NCBI GenBank assembly: GCA_963824885.1
Contig: CAWGQN010000002.1
Coordinates: 305,438-369,437 of the forward strand
From: CAWGQN01 sp963824885
Lineage (GTDB): Bacteria > Actinomycetota > Actinomycetes > Actinomycetales > Microbacteriaceae
Reading direction: 5' to 3'
Length of the DNA: 64,000 nucleotides
In this document: positions 44,098-52,208 of the stretch, in pieces
Layout: each line of letters starts with the position of its first letter
Numbering within the stretch: position 1 is the first letter of the stretch
Translations under genes and position numbers: made by a program
The notes under the pieces: model-generated
The model's database searches: none
What the model was told of the DNA's origin: nothing
The model's input: the letters and a program-made list of their open reading frames with translations, nothing else

Positions 44098-44586
44098 CTA
44101 GAGGACGGTAATGGCGCTTGCACGCCAGCGGCCGTCGAGACCTTCGAGACGAATTGCGACTGCCCTGCCGCGTTGCCGATTATTTACCATGACGACAGCT
44201 TCGATGACGCCGTCGCGGGGTTCGCACACAAGCGTGCGGCCAATCGTAAACGCGGGTCGAGACGCTGATCTTCCACGAACGCGGCGGGCCCGAGCGGCAA
44301 TGGCCGTTCTCTTGAGCACGTTTTGGTAAACATCGTCGGTCACCCACCGCGAGATTTGTTCGACTTCGCGGGCACCTGACAGGATCTCAACAACGCACAG
44401 CGCCATTTTTTCGAGCAGCGGCTCGGGAGGTGGAAGCGCGTCTCGAGCCGACGGCTGCGGACGGAAAAACTCGTCGCGACCAATGTGGTCGGGTGTCCGT
44501 CGACGCGGATTCCGGTGGGGATGCGGGGACGCGTGAGGGTCAAGGGCCCGTGCGACAGGTTTGGTACGCGGTAGTTGCGTGCTCAT
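44098..44586 (-). CDS. Rv3235 family protein
   Basis: A 162-residue protein whose N-terminal 60 residues are Pro/Arg-rich and probably disordered, followed by a compact domain: LLEKMALCVVEILSGAREVE, VYQNVLKRTAIAARARRVRG and the C-terminal GRAVAIRLEGLDGRWRASAI. These match the small actinobacterial family typified by M. tuberculosis Rv3235, usually encoded near secA. Function unknown. The open frame extends to 44763, but the ATG at 44584-44586 is preceded by CGGAG seven bases upstream. It is convergent with secA. Confidence 0.8.
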   Translation of the reverse strand: MSTQLPRTKPVARALDPHASPHPHRNPRRRTPDHIGRDEFFRPQPSARDALPPPEPLLEKMALCVVEILSGAREVEQISRWVTDDVYQNVLKRTAIAARARRVRGRSASRPAFTIGRTLVCEPRDGVIEAVVMVNNRQRGRAVAIRLEGLDGRWRASAITVL

Positions 44587-44831
44587 GGGTCTCCGGCGGT
44601 GGGAGGGGATCACGTTTTCGGTGAGAGCGACCTCCGGCGGTGATCGCTCGCGCGGTGGCATTCTTGTGAAAAATACGCAAGAACGCCATCGAGTGGCTCG
44701 GGACCCGTGGAGGCTTCCCTTACGTGGAGTAATCAAAACACTCAAAGCAAGGTCTGGAGACAAAATTCGTCCTCTACTGTGGAAACTTCGCCAATAAATT
44801 TCACCGTGTGCGATTCGATGTGGGGGTTGCC

Positions 44832-44846
44832 TAAGCTGGAGAGGTG
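44832..44846 (+). promoter_or_regulatory. -10 box / SD region at the pdtaS start
   Basis: TAAGCT (44832-44837) is followed directly by GGAGAG and the GTG at 44844. The six-base gap fits a leaderless transcript, while GGAGAG could instead act as a closely spaced Shine-Dalgarno sequence on a longer transcript. The two readings cannot be separated from sequence alone. Confidence 0.3.
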
Positions 44847-46337
44847 TCGGCGCTTAGCGATCTTGTTCTCGCCCAAGGCCGCTCGTCGCAAGCCGACATC
44901 GAGTGGCTCCACTTTCTCGTTGGCGACTGGCAACTTCTCGCCGATCTTGCTTTTGCGGACGTTGTGCTGTGGGTCCCCGCACGCGGCGAGGGCTTTGTCG
45001 CCGTCGCGCACGCGAGGCCGTCGAGTTCGGCCACGCTCTTTTACCGGGATTTTGTGGGTCACGACATCAAAACGGAGTGGCGAAATCAGGTGATGAAAGC
45101 ATTCGAGACGGCGCACATCGTCGACTCGGCAGCCCCCGATTGGTATGAGGAGATTCCGACGCGCGTTCGCGCCGTTCCCGTCATTCGCCCGGTGACCACA
45201 AACCGTACGCCGCCACCCGCATCACCCGTGGCTGTTATCACCGTGCACTCGAACTTGAGTGAGGCACGAACACCCAGTCGCCAGGAATTAACCTTCAACG
45301 AGTGCGCCGACGACCTTTTCGCGATGATCGCGAAGGGGGATTTTCCCGACCTCGGTGCACCAACTGGTCCGAGGCACGGAGCGCCTCGGGCATCGGACGG
45401 CTTGATGCGGCTCGACATCGACGGTGTCACTATTTTTGCGAGTCCCAACGCATTGTCGGCGTTCAATCGAATGGGGTTCGAGGATGAACTCGAGGGCGAA
45501 GTCCTCGCGGACGTTACGACGGGGCTCCTCGTCGATAAATCGCTCGCCGACGAGTCGCTGCCGCTCATTGTTGCCGGCCGAGCTCCGTGGCGAAGCGATA
45601 TTGACGTAAACGGCGTCACGGTTTCGCTTCGCGCGATCCCCCTTCGCAGTAACGGTAATCGCGTGGGAGCAATCGTCTTATGCCGTGATGTGACAGAAAT
45701 TCGCCATCAAGAGCGGGAACTCATTACCAAGGATGCGACGATTCGTGAGATTCACCATCGCGTTAAGAACAACCTTCAGACGGTTGCATCGTTGTTGCGC
45801 ATTCAAGCGCGTCGAACCCATTCTGCCGAAGCCAAGGACGCGCTCTCGCAAGCAATGCGCCGCGTCGCCGCAATTGCGGTTGTTCACGATACGCTTTCTG
45901 AAGGACTCTCTCAACAGGTCGACTTCGATGAGGTGTTTGATCGGGTTCTTTTGCTCGTCGCGGAGGTGGCGTCTTCACACAACACGATGGTGCATCCCGC
46001 GTCGTCGGGTAGCTTTGGCATCTTGCCGAGCGAGTACGCGACACCTCTCGCTCTCGTGCTCACGGAACTCGTTACGAACGCGGTCGAACACGGCCTTGCC
46101 GGGCGTGAAGGTGAAGTTGAGATCGAAACGGCGCGGAGCGAAGAAACGCTCACTGTCACGGTTCGCGACAACGGAGTGGGTCTCGCGGCGGGCAGAATCG
46201 GCGCGGGACTCGGTACTCAAATTGTTCGCACACTGATTCAAAGCGAACTTGGAGGAACGATTGATTGGCGTGCGCCTATTGGAGACGGCACCGAAGTAAC
46301 CATCCAGGTACCGCTTCGCTGGCTTTCGACGACGTGA
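44844..46337 (+). CDS. pdtaS: PdtaS-type sensor histidine kinase
   Basis: A 497-residue soluble kinase that normally phosphorylates the RNA-binding antiterminator PdtaR. Residues about 1-150 resemble a GAF domain, about 175-285 a PAS domain (IFASPNALSAFNRMGFEDEL), and the HisKA_2 box IREIHHRVKNNLQTVASLLR carries the phospho-accepting His (304 or 305). The ATPase domain has ELVTNAVEHG and VRDNGVGLAAGRIGAGLGTQ. No transmembrane segment is seen, consistent with the cytosolic PdtaS of mycobacteria. The partner response regulator is not in the window. It is convergent with whiB1, as is common in this phylum. Confidence 0.93.
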   Translation: MSALSDLVLAQGRSSQADIEWLHFLVGDWQLLADLAFADVVLWVPARGEGFVAVAHARPSSSATLFYRDFVGHDIKTEWRNQVMKAFETAHIVDSAAPDWYEEIPTRVRAVPVIRPVTTNRTPPPASPVAVITVHSNLSEARTPSRQELTFNECADDLFAMIAKGDFPDLGAPTGPRHGAPRASDGLMRLDIDGVTIFASPNALSAFNRMGFEDELEGEVLADVTTGLLVDKSLADESLPLIVAGRAPWRSDIDVNGVTVSLRAIPLRSNGNRVGAIVLCRDVTEIRHQERELITKDATIREIHHRVKNNLQTVASLLRIQARRTHSAEAKDALSQAMRRVAAIAVVHDTLSEGLSQQVDFDEVFDRVLLLVAEVASSHNTMVHPASSGSFGILPSEYATPLALVLTELVTNAVEHGLAGREGEVEIETARSEETLTVTVRDNGVGLAAGRIGAGLGTQIVRTLIQSELGGTIDWRAPIGDGTEVTIQVPLRWLSTT

Positions 46338-46352
46338 GCCGCTGCGCGAGAT

Positions 46353-46601
46353 CTAGCTCGCTCGGCGGGCGCGGGCAGCGCGACGCTTGAGGGCGCGACG
46401 CTCGTCTTCGCTCAGGCCGCCCCAGACGCCGGAGTCTTGCCCGGTTTCGAGAGCGTACTGAAGGCACAGCTCAGTTACAGAACACCGCGCGCAAACAGCC
46501 TTTGCTTTGTCGATTTGGTCGACCGCGGGTCCGGTGTTGCCAACCGGAAAAAAGAGTTCCGGGTCAACAGCCAAACAGGCAGCGTTATTGCGCCAATCCA
46601 T
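46353..46601 (-). CDS. whiB1: WhiB-family iron-sulfur transcription factor (WhiB1 type)
   Basis: WhiB1 is an essential [4Fe-4S] transcription factor that contacts the primary sigma factor and reacts with nitric oxide. The 82-residue protein has the four cysteines (AACLAVDPELFF, KAVCARCSVTELC), the GVWGGLSEDERRALKRR turn and basic tail, and the short MDWRNNAAC N-terminus that is specific to WhiB1. AAAGGAG lies six bases before the ATG. A 366-bp upstream gap with two palindromic sites precedes it. Confidence 0.96.
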   Translation of the reverse strand: MDWRNNAACLAVDPELFFPVGNTGPAVDQIDKAKAVCARCSVTELCLQYALETGQDSGVWGGLSEDERRALKRRAARARRAS

Positions 46602-46827
46602 AATTGTGCTCCTTTATTGCTGCGTGCAGGGAAACGTAGAGCACAACTTTCGGGTGTTGTTCACGACAATGCTAGGGATTCGAAAGTGGGGATTCTACGA
46701 GATGTGAACCAACCCACGACCGTGTGGGCGGCATTTCGACCTGAATTATGGTCGCATAATGCATGACGCAAATCAATAGTTTTGCCAAGGTCGTTTTTAA
46801 TTATGAAGAACGCGATACTAACAATGA

Positions 46828-46843
46828 AGTGAACGGTCACATC
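46828..46843. promoter_or_regulatory. palindromic operator-like site 1 upstream of whiB1
   Basis: AAGTGA-ACGG-TCACAT: two inverted half-sites (GTGA/TCAC) around a 4-bp spacer. It is one of two similar sites 35 bp apart. The half-sites resemble CRP, but CRP sites have a 6-bp spacer. Confidence 0.5.
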
Positions 46844-46862
46844 GGCGACGAGGCATTCGCCA

Positions 46863-46878
46863 TGTGAGCGTTCACATC
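46863..46878. promoter_or_regulatory. palindromic operator-like site 2 upstream of whiB1
   Basis: ATGTGA-GCGT-TCACAT has perfect 6-bp inverted arms around a 4-bp spacer. Its centre is 35 bp from that of site 1, so both would face a similar side of the helix. Confidence 0.55.
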
Positions 46879-46967
46879 TAGGCCTGACAAATCTCGCGGC
46901 TCGCCCGCGTTGCCCGCGCCCACCTAATATTCCGTTGGCGGGATGCAAGTCGGCAGTATTCGCACTA

Positions 46968-47450
46968 CTACGTGGCGATCCCGAGTTGTGATCGAAGAAC
47001 CCCGACGTGTCCGGTGGCCTTGACGTTGTAAAGCGGGAGCGTGACCGTGCCCGCTTCGTCTACGACAATCGTCGAGCGGATGACTCCCGTCGTCGTCTTG
47101 CCGTAGAGAACCTTCGTTCCGTACGCGCCGTATGCGCGATGCACCGAGAGATCGCTGTCGCTCAACAGCGGAAACGTGAGATTGTGATCCGCGTGGAATT
47201 TCGCCAGGTCGGATACTGAGTCTTTCGAAATACCAAGAACGGCGTAACCCGAGGACGTCAATGACGCGAGATTGTCGCGAAAATCGCATGCCTCTTGCGT
47301 GCACCCCGGAGTCGCGGCTGCGGGGTAGAAGTACACAATGACCTTGCGATCGCGGAAATCGGACAGTGAAACGCGCGAGCCATCGTGGGCCGGCAGAGTA
47401 AATTCGGGAGCCTGGGCTCCGATCATGAGGCGTGAAGAGTTTTCAGACAT
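46968..47450 (-). CDS. bcp: thiol peroxidase of the Bcp/PrxQ family
   Basis: A 160-residue peroxiredoxin that reduces hydroperoxides in the cytoplasm using thioredoxin or a similar donor. IGAQAPEFTLPAHDGSRVSL and YFYPAAATPGCTQEACDFRD show the peroxidatic Cys50 and the resolving Cys55, giving the CxxxxC pattern of one PrxQ subgroup. LGISKDSVSDLAKFHADHNL and STIVVDEAGTV complete the fold. Upstream, TAGAGT at 47457-47462 (minus strand) lies six bases before the ATG, suggesting a leaderless transcript. It stands alone between rsgA and whiB1. Confidence 0.94.
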   Translation of the reverse strand: MSENSSRLMIGAQAPEFTLPAHDGSRVSLSDFRDRKVIVYFYPAAATPGCTQEACDFRDNLASLTSSGYAVLGISKDSVSDLAKFHADHNLTFPLLSDSDLSVHRAYGAYGTKVLYGKTTTGVIRSTIVVDEAGTVTLPLYNVKATGHVGVLRSQLGIAT

Positions 47451-47518
47451 GTATCTACTCTATTGGGGGGTGCGTCACTTGGGGTCGGTGAGTTGCGCGA
47501 TTCGCTGATCGTGACCCG

Positions 47519-48625
47519 TCACCCCGGGTTGCCGGATGCGGACTGCACGAGAGTCTCAAACAATCGCTGTAGCGAATCGAACCGAGCGTGACCACTCTCG
47601 CCGAGGTCGCCTCGAGCGATTGCCTCGACAATGGCGCAATCGGGCGAGTTGGTGCGGTGGGTGCAGCCTCGCGGACAACCCTCAGCGAGCGGGGCAAGGT
47701 CGGAGAACCCTTTGAGAATGCTGCTTGGGTCAACGTGGCCCAGGCCAAATGAGCGCACTCCAGGCGTGTCGATGAGCCAGCCCGTTCCCTCAGCGGCGGA
47801 CAATCGCAGCGAAACAGTCGACGACGAGGTGTGCCGGCCGCGACCCGTCACGTCATTGACGAGGCCCGTGGTCCGGTCCGCACCGGGAACAAGTGCGTTA
47901 AAGAGCGTCGATTTTCCGACACCGGAGGGCCCGACAACGACGGTTGTGTGGTCGACGAGAGCAGACCGGAGAGCTTCGAGGGGCATAGAATCGCGCGCGC
48001 TCGTTACGACCCGAAGATTGAGATTGGCGACGTTTTCTAGAAACGACTCGGGGTCGGCAAGGTCCGTTTTCGTGACGCACACGAGCGGCACGATTCCCGC
48101 GTCGTATGCGGCGACCAGATAGCGATCAACAAGTCGTGGTCGTGGTTGCGGATTCGCCGCCGCGACCACGATAAGCATTTGGTCCGCGTTCGCGACGGCA
48201 ATTCGCTCGATTGCGTCGGTATCGTCTCCGCTTCGTCTGAGCACTGTTGTTCGGGGCGCGACGCGCACAATGCGCACGAGGGTCCCGGCATTGCCCGACG
48301 CGTCTCCGACGACGTCGACGCGGTCACCCGTCACGACGGCGTTCCGGCGCAACTCTCGCGCGCGGGTTGCCATGACGAGCTGCTCGGTGGCTGCCCCGTT
48401 TCGCAGAAGAACGCGAAAGCGTCCGCGGTCCACCGACAACACGGTGCCGCCAATCGCATTGGCGTGTTCCGGTCGGATTTTGGTTCTTGGGCGGGATCCC
48501 TTGGGATTGGGACGAGAACGAACTTCGAAATCGTGGTAATTATCGTACTTTTCGGCGGAGTCGGGCTGGGGAAGATTCACGGCCCGGTCGAGTTCGTCTG
48601 GCCCGTCTTCGCCCGACTGGCTCAT
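47519..48625 (-). CDS. rsgA: ribosome small subunit-dependent GTPase A
   Basis: RsgA is a circularly permuted GTPase that aids 30S subunit maturation. The 368-residue protein has an N-terminal OB-fold (GGTVLSVDRGRFRVLLRNGA), the permuted GTPase motifs CVTKTDLADPE (G4), GPSGVGKSTLFNALVP (G1) and DTPGVRSFGLG (G3), and a C-terminal zinc site CPRGCTHRTNSPDC. The start ATG at 48625 overlaps the aroA stop (ATGA). A much longer open frame to 49147 is an artefact lying antisense to aroA coding sequence. aroA-rsgA is a conserved actinobacterial pair. Confidence 0.96.
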   Translation of the reverse strand: MSQSGEDGPDELDRAVNLPQPDSAEKYDNYHDFEVRSRPNPKGSRPRTKIRPEHANAIGGTVLSVDRGRFRVLLRNGAATEQLVMATRARELRRNAVVTGDRVDVVGDASGNAGTLVRIVRVAPRTTVLRRSGDDTDAIERIAVANADQMLIVVAAANPQPRPRLVDRYLVAAYDAGIVPLVCVTKTDLADPESFLENVANLNLRVVTSARDSMPLEALRSALVDHTTVVVGPSGVGKSTLFNALVPGADRTTGLVNDVTGRGRHTSSSTVSLRLSAAEGTGWLIDTPGVRSFGLGHVDPSSILKGFSDLAPLAEGCPRGCTHRTNSPDCAIVEAIARGDLGESGHARFDSLQRLFETLVQSASGNPG

Positions 48626-50007
48626 GGTGCTCGCTGCCCCGCCATATCGATCCACAGGTTGGCAAACTCGGGCATTGTTTTCGACGTCGTTTCGATGTCG
48701 TGTATGTGCACTCCGGGCACGTTGAGCCCGATCACGGCGCCCGCGTGGGCCATGCGGTGGTCGTGGTAACTCTGCCATTCGCCGCCGTGCAAAGGCCGCG
48801 GCGTGACGTGGAGTCCGTCGTCGAGTTCGGTTACGTCTCCGCCGAGGCCGTTTATTTCGGCGGCGAGCGCGGTGATCCGGTTCGTCTCGTGAGTGCGGAT
48901 ATGATTGATCCCCGTTATGCGACTCGGTTTGTCGGCGAGCGCCGCGAGAGCGACAACGACTGGAGCGAGTTCTCCCGCGTCTCGCAAGTCGCGGTCGCAA
49001 GCTTTGATGCGCTTGCCACCCACGACCGTGAGCGTTCCCGTCGTGGACTCGTCGTCGCTGTCGCTGGGGTCGAGCGAGACGGTCGCGCCCATTTCCGCGG
49101 CCACGTCGAGAAAGATTGCGCCCGCTTGCGTCGTTTCCAGTGGCCAACCGTCAATCGTTACGCGTCCCGCGGTCGCGATCGCGGCGGCAAGAAACGGTGC
49201 GGCGTTAGAAAGATCGGGTTCAATCGCCACTTCGGCGCCGCGAATTGCACCGGGCTTGACAACCCACTCGTTCTCGGTCGGTGCTTCGGCTTTTATTCCT
49301 CGCGCGGTGAGAGCCTTAATAGTCATGTCGATGTGCGGCTGGCTGGGGAGTTCGTCGCCCTTGTGTCGCAAGCGCAGCCCCTTCTCGAACCGGGGCCCGG
49401 CGAGCAAGAGGCCCGAGACAAACTGGCTCGAAAGCGAGGCGTTGATCGTGACTCTGCCACCCGTAATCGTGCCGAGTCCGTGCACCGTAAACGGGAGGGC
49501 GTTGCGTCCTTCATCGGCGATGTCGACACCCAACGAGCGAAGCGAAGACACCGTCATCGCCGCGGGGCGACGACGAGCACCCTCGTCACCATCGAATGTC
49601 GTCGGTCCGAGCGCGAGGCCAGCGAGAGGCGGAAGAAAGCGCATGACGGTTCCTGCGAGGCCCACGTCAATTGTCGTGCTGCCGACAAGGTCGTGGGGCG
49701 TGACAACGAGGTCTGGGCCGTACCGGCCGGTGCCGGGCAATTCTTCGATTCCTGTTCCGAGCGAGCGAAGCCCCGCGATCATGAGCGCGGTGTCCCGTGA
49801 GTGGAGAGGTTCGCGGAGCACGGATGGGCCGCTCGCGATTGCCGAGAGGACGAGTTCTCGGTTGGTGATCGATTTTGATCCGGGGAGGGTTATGTGCGCG
49901 ACGATATGGTCACGCGCGAACGGTGCGGGCCACAGTCCGGGGACCTCTTCGGGAACCGAGTTGCCGTAGGGGTCGAATTCTGGAGTGGAATATCGTGAGG
50001 AAAGCAT
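48622..50007 (-). CDS. aroA: 3-phosphoshikimate 1-carboxyvinyltransferase (EPSP synthase)
   Basis: AroA transfers enolpyruvyl from PEP to shikimate-3-phosphate in the aromatic amino-acid pathway. The 461-residue protein has LPGSKSITNRELVLSAIASG, VGLAGTVMRFLPPLAGL, GDEGARRRPAAM, SLSSQFVSGLLLAGPRF, and the C-terminal NHIRTHETNRITALAAE and SYHDHRMAHAGAVIGL active-site loops. A 30-residue N-terminal extension before LPGSKS is normal for actinobacteria. TATTCT at 50016-50021 on the minus strand sits eight bases before the ATG, a leaderless arrangement. Divergent from sigH. Confidence 0.96.
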   Translation of the reverse strand: MLSSRYSTPEFDPYGNSVPEEVPGLWPAPFARDHIVAHITLPGSKSITNRELVLSAIASGPSVLREPLHSRDTALMIAGLRSLGTGIEELPGTGRYGPDLVVTPHDLVGSTTIDVGLAGTVMRFLPPLAGLALGPTTFDGDEGARRRPAAMTVSSLRSLGVDIADEGRNALPFTVHGLGTITGGRVTINASLSSQFVSGLLLAGPRFEKGLRLRHKGDELPSQPHIDMTIKALTARGIKAEAPTENEWVVKPGAIRGAEVAIEPDLSNAAPFLAAAIATAGRVTIDGWPLETTQAGAIFLDVAAEMGATVSLDPSDSDDESTTGTLTVVGGKRIKACDRDLRDAGELAPVVVALAALADKPSRITGINHIRTHETNRITALAAEINGLGGDVTELDDGLHVTPRPLHGGEWQSYHDHRMAHAGAVIGLNVPGVHIHDIETTSKTMPEFANLWIDMAGQRAP

Positions 50008-50116
50008 CGGTTACCAGAATAACGGTTTGAAGAAAACCCGCGAAGACCGGGGGGTTCCACGGCGCACGATGAGGAGTTTCGGTTGTCAGTAACGGCGATA
50101 TACGCGCGATCCGACG

Positions 50117-50133
50117 TAAGATTGCCCGTGATG
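50117..50133 (+). promoter_or_regulatory. predicted leaderless promoter of sigH
   Basis: TAAGAT at 50117-50122 is eight bases before the ATG at 50131 (five before the adjacent GTG at 50128). No SD is seen. No clear GGAA/GTT pair, the usual SigH autoregulatory promoter, was found in the gap. Confidence 0.35.
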
Positions 50134-50829
50134 ACAACCAGGAAGTCTGCGGTCGCACACGGCATTCGTGCCGACCGAGAACGCGAGGAAGCGGCAGAAA
50201 TTCGGCAGCTCTTCGAGGACCAAGCCTTGCCCTTTATCGATCAGCTTTACGCCGCTGGACTTCGAATGACGCGAAATCCAGCGGACGCCCAAGATCTCGT
50301 TCAAGAAACGTATGTCAAGGCGTTTGCGGCCTTTCGACAGTTTCAGCAGGGCACGAATCTCAAGGCGTGGTTGTATCGAATCCTTACCAATACCTTCATT
50401 AATACGTATCGCAAGAAACAGCGAGAGCCATACCACGACCCGATTGACGACCTCGGTGATTGGCAGCTTGGCGGTGCGGAGTCGACCACGTCGACGTCGA
50501 GGAAATCGGCCGAGGCTGAAGCAATTGATCATTTGCCCGATAGCTCCGTGAAGACGGCGTTGCAAGAAATCCCGGAAGATTTTCGACTCGCGGTGTATTT
50601 CGCCGACGTCGAGGGCTTTTCATATCAGCAAATTGCCGACATTATGAAGACACCGGTGGGAACCGTCATGAGTCGGCTCCATCGCGGGCGAAGAATGCTG
50701 CGAGAGCTGTTGTGGGACTATGCAAAGGATCGTGGCTTCTCGGGTGTGACGGGGAAAGACCCTCTCACTCGGGCCAAAATTCCGGATCCGGGTACCGCCA
50801 AAAATACGATTTCTGGGAGAGACAAATGA
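50131..50829 (+). CDS. sigH: ECF sigma factor SigH/SigR type
   Basis: SigH directs the disulfide-stress regulon and is held inactive by RsrA. The 232-residue protein has region 2 (FIDQLYAAGLRMTRNPADAQ, DLVQETYVKAFAAFRQF, NLKAWLYRILTNTFINTYRK) and region 4 (YFADVEGFSYQQIADIMKTP, VGTVMSRLHRGRRMLRELL). The open frame begins at 50083, but homologues start close to the ATG at 50131. A C-terminal tail of about 30 residues follows region 4. The stop overlaps the ATG of rsrA in ATGA, the usual sigma/anti-sigma coupling. Confidence 0.95.
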   Translation: MTTRKSAVAHGIRADREREEAAEIRQLFEDQALPFIDQLYAAGLRMTRNPADAQDLVQETYVKAFAAFRQFQQGTNLKAWLYRILTNTFINTYRKKQREPYHDPIDDLGDWQLGGAESTTSTSRKSAEAEAIDHLPDSSVKTALQEIPEDFRLAVYFADVEGFSYQQIADIMKTPVGTVMSRLHRGRRMLRELLWDYAKDRGFSGVTGKDPLTRAKIPDPGTAKNTISGRDK

Positions 50830-51209
50830 GTGACTGCGGATGTGACAAGACTAAAGCCGAACTCGAAGAGTTCATTCACAATGAACTCGTTCGAGAAAAC
50901 GCAAGCGACGTTCAGGATCACATTGAAAATTGCACCGATTGCTCGGGTGAACACAAAGTCGGAATCGTTCTGACCGAGGCCGTTCGGCGTGCGTGTAACG
51001 AGTCAGCTCCGGAAGATTTGAGAGAGCAGGTGTTGTCGACTCTGCGGCGCGAGCATGAGGCTCACGAGGCGGCGGTTGCCGCGAGCGGGGGCGGTATTGT
51101 CGGGTGCTGCGCGACCACCTCCGTCCGCGCGGCCGGCTTGCACGAAGACAAGGCGAAGTCGGACGGATCCTGTTCTTGTGCACCCGGCGGAGCGTTCGAT
51201 GCTGGGTAG
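50826..51209 (+). CDS. rsrA: zinc-binding anti-sigma factor RsrA, with a cysteine-rich C-terminal tail
   Basis: A 127-residue ZAS-family anti-sigma factor that binds SigH until disulfide stress releases zinc. DHIENCTDC is the diagnostic HxxxCxxC, and CGC at residues 4-6 supplies the N-terminal cysteines. Typical homologues are about 85-105 residues; this one has an extension with GGGIVGCCATTS and SCSCAPGGA, adding four cysteines. They might give extra redox sensing (inference). Overlaps sigH by four bases. The start is fixed by that overlap. Confidence 0.9.
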   Translation: MSDCGCDKTKAELEEFIHNELVRENASDVQDHIENCTDCSGEHKVGIVLTEAVRRACNESAPEDLREQVLSTLRREHEAHEAAVAASGGGIVGCCATTSVRAAGLHEDKAKSDGSCSCAPGGAFDAG

Positions 51210-51223
51210 GGCGTTGTTGCCGG

Positions 51224-51254
51224 TTGCCGCAATGGTAGTTTTGGCGCGTATATA
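51224..51254 (+). promoter_or_regulatory. predicted promoter of the CtxA-like gene pair
   Basis: TTGCCG (51224-51229) and TATATA (51249-51254) are 19 bp apart in the gap after rsrA. The leader would be about 60 nt to the GTG at 51324, or about 12 nt to an in-frame TTG at 51273. Confidence 0.35.
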
Positions 51255-51323
51255 GGGAAGACCACGCTCAGCTTGCACTCCGTCATTGGATGTTTGCGTG
51301 GTGAGACGAAGGCGTTCATCAAA

Positions 51324-52148
51324 GTGGTTCATTCTCGTACTGTTTGCGGTGTTGTTTGCGTCGTCGTGGCTGTCTTCTGCGGGACAATGGTGCAAATTAT
51401 GCAGGCCACTGCGAGAAATAACGATTCGTGGCCTTCACCCGTTGAGTGCGAAGCTACGGGAGACCGAGGAATTTTTGGAGACGGTTCCGCGTCCAATCCT
51501 CCGAGTGACGCCGCCACTGGTCGTCCCCGCTACACCGGCACCGTGCCGACTTTTCTCTATTACCCCAGCGTCACTCCTCCCAACGCGGGCGCACCGTCTG
51601 ATTTCTTCAGTTTTGTTCCGCATGCGTATGTGGGGCTTGGCCCGCAAGAGGGAGCGATCGCGATGGGGAATGATGCGGGTGCCGGTCGCCGATTGAGCGT
51701 TGTCGACCACGTCATAGATCAAGGTATCGCGCACTCCGATTTCCTGGTTGCGTCTCTGACCGCCAATCCGATTTCTGTCTCGGCTTTGGCACACCACGTG
51801 AGTGTTATCCTGGGCGGCATTCCCGTCTATATCTATGTAATTCACGCCGATCCGAACATGTTCAACGTGATGCAAAGCCTTGACTGGATTCGATCCCACC
51901 ACCCCGATCAGCACCGTCGCATTGAGGCTTCCCGCGCGATTGAGCTGCTGACGCCACTAGAAAGAGACATGTGGGTCGCGGTTGGCCCGCTCTCTCCCGA
52001 CCAAGTTCTCGAGGCGCACGTTGCGACTCCCACTACAGACCCGGAGTGCGATTTTCGTCGGCAACACCTTCAGATTGTAACGAACGAGGCGTATGTGGGC
52101 GGAAACTATCGCTACATGCAAGCGTCCGATCAGTTATTGACCGAATGA
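51324..52148 (+). CDS. secreted cholera-toxin A-chain-like (Enterotoxin_a fold) protein, catalytic residues replaced, copy 1
   Basis: From the GTG at 51324 the protein has 274 residues. A Val-rich signal peptide ends in ATA at 28-30. The mature part shows the strand LYYPSVTPP (78-86), collinear with cholera toxin A1 LYRADSRPP; VVDH (126-129), collinear with LYDH; and YIYVIHADPNMFNV (169-182), collinear with YIYVIATAPNMFNV. All three signatures of an active R-S-E ADP-ribosyltransferase are lost: R7 is Tyr80, STS is not present, and the E110/E112 pair is Gln196/Arg198. GAAGG precedes the GTG; an in-frame TTG lies at 51273. It is a paralogue of the next gene. The homology is by eye from memory; the function is unknown. 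Two mature cysteines (42 and near the C-terminus) could form a disulfide. Confidence 0.75.
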   Translation: MVHSRTVCGVVCVVVAVFCGTMVQIMQATARNNDSWPSPVECEATGDRGIFGDGSASNPPSDAATGRPRYTGTVPTFLYYPSVTPPNAGAPSDFFSFVPHAYVGLGPQEGAIAMGNDAGAGRRLSVVDHVIDQGIAHSDFLVASLTANPISVSALAHHVSVILGGIPVYIYVIHADPNMFNVMQSLDWIRSHHPDQHRRIEASRAIELLTPLERDMWVAVGPLSPDQVLEAHVATPTTDPECDFRRQHLQIVTNEAYVGGNYRYMQASDQLLTE

Positions 52149-52208
52149 CCCTGCCAATTTTGCACGATGAATGCGGTGGTGGTGTGATTATGAAGAGGTG
52201 CATTCATC

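Larger units (their letters stand above)
46602..46967. other. 366-bp gap upstream of whiB1
   Basis: No convincing gene. It contains the whiB1 Shine-Dalgarno sequence (AAAGGAG next to 46609-46615 on the minus strand), the two palindromes listed separately, and an AT-rich patch from about 46740 to 46830 that contrasts with the G+C-rich surroundings. A 95-codon minus-strand frame here has no recognisable features. A long whiB1 leader or a small RNA are possible. Confidence 0.6.

Noticed and set aside
46828..46878. Canonical CRP operators at whiB1
   Set aside because: The half-sites fit but the spacer is 4 bp instead of 6 bp, so they are reported only as operator-like palindromes.
46661..46948. 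A 95-codon minus-strand frame upstream of whiB1
   Set aside because: No ribosome-binding site, no motif, and it covers the palindromes and AT-rich patch, which look regulatory.
48626..49147. N-terminal extension of rsgA in the same frame
   Set aside because: This stretch runs antisense-free but out of frame inside aroA, is Arg-rich without homology, and the ATGA overlap fixes the rsgA start at 48625.
48487..49800. A 437-codon plus-strand open frame
   Set aside because: It lies antisense to aroA and part of rsgA, both with unmistakable motifs, and its translation is Arg/Gly-rich with no recognisable domain. Long antisense frames are expected in G+C-rich DNA.
51286..51696. An alternative frame with a signal-peptide-like start (KWFILVLFAVLFASS) over the first CtxA-like gene
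   Set aside because: The other frame matches the paralogue's N-terminus (ARNxxS, then RPRYxG) and carries the conserved strands, so this hydrophobic stretch is a chance product.
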